The position numbers were made by a program, and so were the translations under genes. The notes beneath the pieces were generated by a model. It made no database searches. It was given only the letters and a program-made list of their open reading frames with translations, and had not been told where the DNA came from. A DNA stretch of 32,728 bases from Solirubrobacterales bacterium. Its GTDB lineage: Bacteria; Actinomycetota; Thermoleophilia; Solirubrobacterales; Solirubrobacteraceae. The stretch covers positions 1-32,728 of the forward strand of contig JAFAPR010000096.1 of assembly GCA_019247075.1 (NCBI GenBank), given 5' to 3'. Shown here one piece after another: positions 26,559 to 32,728 of the stretch. The number at the start of each line of letters is the position of its first letter. Position 1 is the stretch's first letter.

Positions 26559-28211
26559 TCAGCCCGGCGCGATGATCGGGAGCTCCAGCGACGAAGGGTG
26601 CCGGGGACCGCAGAGGATCTCTACGTCAACCGCCCGCTGCGTGCTCGCCAGCAGCGGGTTCTCCCCGGTGCCCGGATTTCGCACGTAGCGCGGGTGCGCG
26701 CCCGAGGACACCTGCAGACGGATGCGGTTACCGGCTGCGAAGCCGTGGCCGATCGGCCACAGATCGAACTGGACGCGCCATGCGCCGTCCTCGCCGGAGC
26801 GCTCAAACCGCCCCGGAGCGACGCTCGCCAACGCGTCGCAGACATTCCACGAGGCCCCGCCCGGGTCGACGTCGCAGACGCGGGCGAATAGGTCGAAATA
26901 CGGCTCGCTCGCTTGCGCGTACAGTTGCACACGCACCAGGCCGATCGCCTCGAGGGCCACTGCGAGCGGCGGGGTGGTAAAGATGATCACGTCGGCCCGA
27001 GCCTCGAGCCGCCGGTTGTCGCGGACCGGTTTGCCCGAGATCATGACCGGACCGCCTACCGAGGGCGTCGGGTTGGCTGGGTCGTAGCGGTATCGGATGC
27101 TGGCGTCCGGGCCCGCGGCCGGCGGATCCCACGCCAGCCCGCCGTCACCCGCCGGCCACAGCCGGCGGCCCGCGTTCTCGTCCGGGGGCCAGCGCTCGAA
27201 CGCGCGCCAACCGGCTCGATCACCGGTGACGAAGACCCGCACGCGGGCGGTGTCGATGAGCCGTGGATCGCCCAGCAGATGGCCGCGCAGCCACGCCAGC
27301 CCCTCGCGTACGCCGGCGGCGGAGAGGCCCTCCTGTGTATGCGTCCATGGACCGATGATGAGCTGCGGAGGACGGCCGGCGCGCTGAAGCGCCGCATAGT
27401 CCTCCAGTTGCCACGGCGTGAACGCGTCATACCAGCCGGTGACCATCTGTACTCGGGCCTTGACCTTGGCGACTCCGGCGGAGAAGTCGCGCGGCACCCA
27501 GTAGGCATCCTCTCGCTCGGGGCTCGCCAGCCCTTCGCGGAACCAGGCCACCTCGCCGCCGGTGGCCCGGCGGTCGAGGTCGTGCAGCGAAGCTGCCGAC
27601 AACACCGAGCGCAGCCGCCTGAGCGCGAACGCCATCGGCAGCGGCGCCAAACGGCGCTCCTGCGTGGCGATCATCACCAGCCACTGGGCCGAGGTCTCCA
27701 GCGACATGCTGCCGCCCGGATAGCTCTGACCGTGGAACTGCGAGGCGCTGCCCTGGATTACGAGCGCCGCGAGGTCATCGTCCGCGTCGGCCGCGACGGC
27801 CCACTGCACGAGCCCCAGATAACTCTCGCCGGTCATCCCGATCGGCCCGGCGTGCCAGGGCTGGGCGCGCAGCCAGCGCAGGGTGGCAAGGCCGTCCGCG
27901 CGCTCCTCGAAGGGGCTGAACCTCCCCTCGGAGCCGAACGTACCGCGGACGCTCTGAAGCACCACCTGCAGGCCACGCTCGGCCAGCAGGCGGCCGTGCA
28001 GCACGCCAAAGAACTGACCCCTGCCATAGCAGGAGCGGACCAGCACGGTCGGCTGCGGCACCTCCCGAGCCGATTCGGCCACCCAGCGATCGGCTAGCAG
28101 CACCACCCCGTCGTCCATCGGAACGCGCAGGTCACGCTCGCGGAGGACCGCGTGCGTCTGCGCGCGGGGGAGGTCCCACCGCCGCGCGAGGATCCCACCG
28201 AGCAGGGTCAC
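26559..28211 (-). CDS. CocE/NonD-family (Xaa-Pro dipeptidyl-peptidase S15-like) hydrolase
   Basis: VPMDDGVVLLADRW, GPIGMTGESYLGLVQWAVAA (GxSYxG nucleophile), QMVTGWYDAFTPWQLEDYAAL, C-terminal X-Pro-type beta domain. Confidence 0.88.
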   Translation of the reverse strand: MTLLGGILARRWDLPRAQTHAVLRERDLRVPMDDGVVLLADRWVAESAREVPQPTVLVRSCYGRGQFFGVLHGRLLAERGLQVVLQSVRGTFGSEGRFSPFEERADGLATLRWLRAQPWHAGPIGMTGESYLGLVQWAVAADADDDLAALVIQGSASQFHGQSYPGGSMSLETSAQWLVMIATQERRLAPLPMAFALRRLRSVLSAASLHDLDRRATGGEVAWFREGLASPEREDAYWVPRDFSAGVAKVKARVQMVTGWYDAFTPWQLEDYAALQRAGRPPQLIIGPWTHTQEGLSAAGVREGLAWLRGHLLGDPRLIDTARVRVFVTGDRAGWRAFERWPPDENAGRRLWPAGDGGLAWDPPAAGPDASIRYRYDPANPTPSVGGPVMISGKPVRDNRRLEARADVIIFTTPPLAVALEAIGLVRVQLYAQASEPYFDLFARVCDVDPGGASWNVCDALASVAPGRFERSGEDGAWRVQFDLWPIGHGFAAGNRIRLQVSSGAHPRYVRNPGTGENPLLASTQRAVDVEILCGPRHPSSLELPIIAPG

Positions 28212-28296
28212 GGCCGGGACGAGGCTGTCGTCGTGATTGGGATCGAGGCCGGCACAACCGCTGGCGACGATATCGCGGCCGCTGCCCTTATCGGAT

Positions 28297-29531
28297 CTAA
28301 CTGACGCGAGTGCAGCCTCGCGACATTAGGCGCATCTGCACGGCGCCGCGAATAGGGATGCGAGCACCGCGGTTGAGCTTCGTGATCACCTTCTCAATGG
28401 CAGCGCGGCCTACAGCCGGTAAACGCAGGATTGCCGCGACCGGCCCCCCGCCCGGAATGTCTGCGCCGCGGACGGCGAGCACGCGCGCGTCGCTCAACCA
28501 GGCGCGTCGCGCGATCTCGTCGTCACATCGTGGACATCGCCGGAGGCCTGTGCCGCGAAAGTCACCGCGCCGGTCTGGTCGTCGACCACCCCCGGCAAGG
28601 CCGCGTCGATGTCGACCAGCAGCGTGTCGACCGCCCCGAAGGTCGCCGCGCGGGCGACCTCGGCGACGTCGGCGAGGGCGCGCCCTTCCGCGGACCGTTG
28701 CCCGTAGAGCTGACGGATGTCGCGCAACTGTGTTGCGTATAGCTGAGCGAGCACCGCGCGGGAGGTCGCGGCGAGGTCGGCGTCGGAGACCGTTTCGGGA
28801 TTCCCGGAGATGCCCTCGGCCAGCAGATGGGGGTACGTGTTGACCGATCTGTAGATGCTGTCCATCGGCTCGGTAGCGGAGAGGATCAGGGGCACCTCGA
28901 GACCGTTCAGTAACGGCCGCAGTGCCCGGTCGACCCGTCTGGCGTACTGGCGCATGCGAACCTTTTGTCCCTCGGAGCCCTGGAGCCGGCGAACGGGCGC
29001 GCGATCAGAGATCGACGATTTGCGCACGGCGGCGGCAACGTTCGAGGGCAGGTCATCTACCCGGATCTCCTCCGGGTCGAGGTCGGGCGTTACCGCGATC
29101 ACGCGGACCGACCCCTGCGCGAGCGCCAGCACGAATGCGACCTGCGGGAACGTGAGCGTCCGCAAAAGCGGCCTGAGGTAGAAACGGTCTGATACCTCAA
29201 CCTGGCCGAGCAGCCGGTTGGGCAGCCTGAACGTGATCAGCCACTGCGACGCCGCGAACATGGCCACGCTCCTGGCCTGGTAACGCCAAAAGCCCTCGTC
29301 GTCGAGCAGGTAGGAGATCTCGTCTTCGAACTGGCGAACGACCCTCGCGCCCACAGCTGCGTCGCGCATCTGCGAGGACGCCTGAGCACTAAGAGTCTTG
29401 AGTTCGATCCGTTCGGGTTCACCGGTCGAGGCGGGGTCGGTGGGCAAGTAGAGCGACACGCTCGAGGGAGCGCGGTGCTCCAGCAGTCGGTCGATCTGGT
29501 CGCGGGTGGGTATGTCCGTGGGCAGGATCAC
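28297..29531 (-). pseudogene. baeRF-family protein with an apparent single-base frameshift near 28522
   Basis: 28494..29531 encodes MILPTDIPTRDQIDRLLEHRAPSSVSLYLPTDP...; C-terminal part MSDARVLAVRGADIPGGGPVAAILRLPAVG continues in another frame (28297..28497). The paralogous copy at 25.2 kb has GTCGGTCAC where this one has GTCGTCAC. Confidence 0.7.
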
Positions 29532-29632
29532 GCGATCCCGCTGGCCGCTCGGGTGGGCGCCTGCGCATTCATCATCGAGCTGCGCCTACGTTGACAGCGC
29601 GCGCAAACAAGGAATGCCGCGGCGCTCAAGAC

Positions 29633-30901
29633 TCATGGTCCGCTCGCGATCAGCGCGCTCAGCGCGACCGCAGCGGCGAGTCCCAGCGCCAGGATCACCC
29701 ACTCTGAGCCTCGTTGGTGAAACGCAGCCCGGACGCGGCAGCCCCATTCGCGCACCCACGCCGGGCCCCGTTCGTGAAACGCAGCCCGGAGGCGATAGCC
29801 ATAATCGCGCAGGAACTCTGGGCCCCGTTTATTGAGCGTGATGCGGGGGTGGGAGCCGCTGCCGCCGGTTGTGTGGGGATCGGGCGGCGCCGCTCCTGGC
29901 GCGGCGGTCTCTTCTCCCGCCAACTTCCGGCCGACTCCGGCAGACGACTCTGGCTCGCCTGGAGCCGGTACCTCCGGCTCGGTTTCGAGTGATCCATGTC
30001 TCTCGTACGCACCGCGCGCCACCGCCGCCTCGTCCGCCGTCGCCGCTGGAAAGCGGGTAGCGGCGATGCCGGCGAGCTCTGAAAGCTGTTCCGCGAGCTT
30101 GCGCAGATCGCCGACCATTCGGTTCCGCTCGGCCCAGATGCGATCGAAATCGGTGTGGACCTCGTGGACCCCAATCTCGGCGACCTGTTCCCGCTCCCGA
30201 GCCTTTCGCTCGGACTCTCGTTGTAGCTGGTCCGCGAGCGCGTGGGCGTCCCGTTCGAGCTCCCCGGCCTCGGCGCGGGCCTGCATCAGTCGCTCTTCGG
30301 CCTGGGCGCGGGAATGGAAGGTGACACTTTCGGCGGTCTCGTGGGCCCGAACCAAGATCGACGAGACCTGCTCGCCCGCCCGCTCGAGCGGCCCGCGCAT
30401 GGCTCCCTCGGGAGAGCGCCTGGCGTGTACCGTGCCGACCAGTTGGGCGGCCCTACGGACGTATTCGTCGACCGCGTCGCGGTGATAGCCCCGCAGCACG
30501 AGCGGGAAGTCCACGTTAGCCACGGTTGCGGCCGGATCGTCCGGTAGCTCGGCGAGCTGTCGGGTGACCTCTTGCATGATCGCGTGCCCTGAGGCGGCAG
30601 AGCTTTGGTATGGATGACTACAGCGTTCCATCTCGGCCACCGACGACTGCCGAGGCGTAACTCTGCGCAGGAAGACGCCGACTTCGACCTGCGCCGCCTT
30701 TGAGCACAACACCACTACCGCACCAAAGATCCCTGCGACAAACGCTCCGGCCGCGAACGACAGCAGCACCGGCAGCTCAAGGACTACAAACAGACCGGCG
30801 AGTAGATAGCGAACCTTCGTGTCGTGAACCTCCCTGTCACCAGGGACGATACGCCGATGATCCGTGAGGTGATCTGCCGCCGCGGGCTGTAGGCAGCACA
30901 C
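29633..30901 (-). CDS. DivIVA-domain-like coiled-coil membrane protein with C-terminal repeats
   Basis: N-terminal hydrophobic segment YLLAGLFVVLELPVLLSFAAGAFVAGIFG; FPLVLRGYHRDAVDEYVRRAAQLV; coiled coil; C-terminal TM WVILALGLAAAVALSALIA. Start uncertain (30577, 30631 or upstream to 30901). Confidence 0.6.
   Translation of the reverse strand: MCCLQPAAADHLTDHRRIVPGDREVHDTKVRYLLAGLFVVLELPVLLSFAAGAFVAGIFGAVVVLCSKAAQVEVGVFLRRVTPRQSSVAEMERCSHPYQSSAASGHAIMQEVTRQLAELPDDPAATVANVDFPLVLRGYHRDAVDEYVRRAAQLVGTVHARRSPEGAMRGPLERAGEQVSSILVRAHETAESVTFHSRAQAEERLMQARAEAGELERDAHALADQLQRESERKAREREQVAEIGVHEVHTDFDRIWAERNRMVGDLRKLAEQLSELAGIAATRFPAATADEAAVARGAYERHGSLETEPEVPAPGEPESSAGVGRKLAGEETAAPGAAPPDPHTTGGSGSHPRITLNKRGPEFLRDYGYRLRAAFHERGPAWVREWGCRVRAAFHQRGSEWVILALGLAAAVALSALIASGP
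29700..29835 (-). repeat. 57-bp (19-aa) tandem repeat inside the DivIVA-like gene
   Basis: RGPEFLRDYGYRLRAAFHE / RGPAWVREWGCRVRAAFHQ / RGSEW; GTGAAACGCAGCCCGGA at 29717 and 29774, 57 bp apart. Confidence 0.8.
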
Positions 30902-30940
30902 ACGCCGCTTAGCCAGGCGCCCTGACTCTCGGCAATGGGC

Positions 30941-32425
30941 TTACGGATCTCCGCCGCGTGCGATGTCGGGGATCCGGCCTGCCCAAGGGTCCGCCTGCTC
31001 GAGTTGCGCGGAAACGCTGATCAATCTTGCCTCGGCGGCGAAGGGCGCGGTAAGCATCGTGCCGATCGCGAGGCCGCTTTGAGACCAGTAGAGCGGCAGC
31101 GACACTGCCGGCGAACCGCAGATGTTGGCGATCGGGTTCCATGGGTTGAACGCCAGGTCGTAGTTCCACCAGCCCGCAGCGCTACCCACCGAACGGTTTA
31201 GCTCGCCGAGGGGAAGCGGGGGCTGTGCAAGTGTGGGCGTCAGCCACAGGTCATATTTTTCGAAGAACGCGGCAATCTGCCAGGCCGCTGCTTGCAGGTG
31301 ATCGAGCGCGCGTGTGAGATCCGTGGCGTCGAGTCGACGGGCATGCTCGATCAGCTCCCAGGTGGTCGGTTCGAGCTCCTCGGGCTCCAGCGTGCGCCCC
31401 ATGGCCGCCGTCAACGCGTCGTGCCAAACGGCGTTGCCGACCGCCCACACGTCAAGCATCGTGGTGGTCATCGCAGAGATGTCGAACTGGGGGGCGGCGT
31501 CCTCGACCATGTGACCGATCGCGGAGAGCAGTCCCGCGGTGTGCTCGGCCGCAGCGATGCAGTCGGGGTGCACATCCGCGCCCACGGGGTGCGAGGCCGA
31601 CATACCAATCCGCAGCGGGCCCGGATCGGTGCCAACCTCGTCGCGGAAGGGACGAGCTGCCCGGGGCAACCAGTGAGCGTCCCCCGACACCGGACCGCTC
31701 GAAATGTCGAGCAGCACCGCACTGTCTCTCACCGAGCGCGTGATCGCGTGGACCGTGGCGAGCCCGAACAGCGTCTCGCCAGGCTGCGGGGCCGGGGAGA
31801 TCCGCCCCCGAGTGGGTTTGAGGCCGTACGCCCCGCAGCACGAGGCCGGGATCCGGATCGAGCCCGCACCGTCGCTCGCGCCGCCCACGGCCACCATCCG
31901 CGAGGCCACGGCTGCAGCAGCACCGCCGCTCGAGCCTCCCGCGGTGAGCGAGATGGCCCATGGATTACGGCACGGCCCGTGAACAACCGGCTCGGCCGTC
32001 GAATGGTTTCCGAACTCGGGCGAACTCGTCTTACCGAGAAGGATCATGCCGGCGCGCCGGTAGCGCGCGGCGAGGTTGCTGTCGTGGGTCGCCGGGTCGG
32101 GTAGGTACGCGCGCGAGCCGTCGATCTGCACCACACCCGCGATCTCTTGCCCGCAGTCCTTCAGCAACGCCGGGACACCCGCGAACGGACCGCCTGAGCC
32201 CTGGCCAGCGTCGAGGCGCATGGCGTCTTCACGGGCCTGTGCGAAACGTTCGATGACCACGCAGTTGAGAACTGGGTTCAGCGCCTCGATCCGGGCGATC
32301 GCGGCATCGACGAGCTCGACAGCGCTCACGCGCCCTTCCCGGACCTGTTCGCCCTGTGAGAGGCCGTCAAGCTCCAGCACCTGATCAGCAGTCAACTCGA
32401 GGTGACGACCCTTCGCGTGGCGCAT
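30941..32425 (-). CDS. Amidase-signature family amidase
   Basis: GVPALLKDCGQEIAG (catalytic Lys), TAGGSSGGAAAAVASRMVAVGGASDGAGSIRIPASCCGAYGLKPTRGRIS (Ser-cisSer/Ser region). Confidence 0.92.
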   Translation of the reverse strand: MRHAKGRHLELTADQVLELDGLSQGEQVREGRVSAVELVDAAIARIEALNPVLNCVVIERFAQAREDAMRLDAGQGSGGPFAGVPALLKDCGQEIAGVVQIDGSRAYLPDPATHDSNLAARYRRAGMILLGKTSSPEFGNHSTAEPVVHGPCRNPWAISLTAGGSSGGAAAAVASRMVAVGGASDGAGSIRIPASCCGAYGLKPTRGRISPAPQPGETLFGLATVHAITRSVRDSAVLLDISSGPVSGDAHWLPRAARPFRDEVGTDPGPLRIGMSASHPVGADVHPDCIAAAEHTAGLLSAIGHMVEDAAPQFDISAMTTTMLDVWAVGNAVWHDALTAAMGRTLEPEELEPTTWELIEHARRLDATDLTRALDHLQAAAWQIAAFFEKYDLWLTPTLAQPPLPLGELNRSVGSAAGWWNYDLAFNPWNPIANICGSPAVSLPLYWSQSGLAIGTMLTAPFAAEARLISVSAQLEQADPWAGRIPDIARGGDP

Positions 32426-32452
32426 CCTGCCGCCACGCTACCGAGAACTGCT

Positions 32453-32475
32453 AGCTCGCGGCTGCTGCGCGAGCT
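32453..32475. terminator. Hairpin AGCTCGCG-GCTGCTG-CGCGAGCT
   Basis: Perfect 8-bp stem, 7-nt loop, between the HAD 3' end and the amidase start (both minus strand). No clear U-tract. Confidence 0.35.
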
Positions 32476-32566
32476 CCAACTGCAGGCGATGGCGCGAACA
32501 ATCGCCGGCTCGCACGGCCCGGCGCTGGCAGAGATGACGGTCATGGCCGTCGGGTCGAGAGCGCTT

Positions 32567-32728
32567 TTACCGCCAGGATCTCGATCCCAAGCGCTGGCTT
32601 AGAGCGTCGACGAAGTCCCGCAGCGATGAGACGTGGTCGTGGTCATCGGCTCCACACTCGCCGAGGGGCGTGAGGTGCCATACGTCGATGCCTGCCGCTT
32701 GGGCACCCCTGACGTCGAAATAGACGGA
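32567..32728 (-). CDS. HAD-superfamily hydrolase, C-terminal fragment (runs off window)
   Basis: Open to the window edge: SVYFDVRGAQAAGIDVWHLTPLGECGADDHDHVSSLRDFVDALSQRLGSRSWR*; resembles HAD motif IV context 'GDS..DVRGAQAAGI'. Confidence 0.6.
   Translation of the reverse strand, partial: SVYFDVRGAQAAGIDVWHLTPLGECGADDHDHVSSLRDFVDALSQRLGSRSWR

Noticed and set aside
1-32728. CRISPR arrays, phage genes, transposases, rRNA or tRNA genes
   Set aside because: Scanned for regularly spaced direct repeats, integrase/transposase/cas-like proteins and RNA gene signatures; none convincing. Only short repeats and IR elements were found.

Overview
High-GC window (actinobacterial, plausibly Thermoleophilia-like; inferred from composition and gene content only), about 25 recognisable genes. 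Left part (0-10.4 kb): housekeeping and stress genes. These are cupins, a LysR remnant, a lipoprotein, an interrupted MntP-like exporter, DUF2332, DUF1697, SRPBCC, a PLD-family enzyme, a 1-Cys peroxiredoxin, ClpP, an SRPBCC/ArsR pair with two palindromic operators, an EamA exporter and a YciI-like protein. Centre (10.5-25.0 kb): a coherent carbohydrate/amine catabolic locus. It holds an SIS-domain sugar isomerase, a ROK kinase, a secreted GH27 alpha-galactosidase-like enzyme, a DeoR-family regulator, a sugar ABC transporter (SBP, two permeases, ATPase), an SDR, an aldehyde dehydrogenase, a copper amine oxidase and a GH4 enzyme with an atypical metal-site motif. Right part (25.0-32.7 kb): decayed and duplicated fragments (a baeRF tail, a Clp-N domain, a MITE-like inverted repeat), a membrane protein, a CocE-type hydrolase, a frameshifted baeRF gene, a DivIVA-like coiled-coil membrane protein with a C-terminal 19-aa repeat, an amidase and a HAD fragment. 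The best lead for something undescribed is the 10.5-25 kb locus: its gene combination, two promoters sharing a motif with apparently leaderless starts, and the GH4 'CSC' motif. Several genes carry apparent single-base disruptions that need checking against reads. All family calls come from reading the translations; no database search was run.
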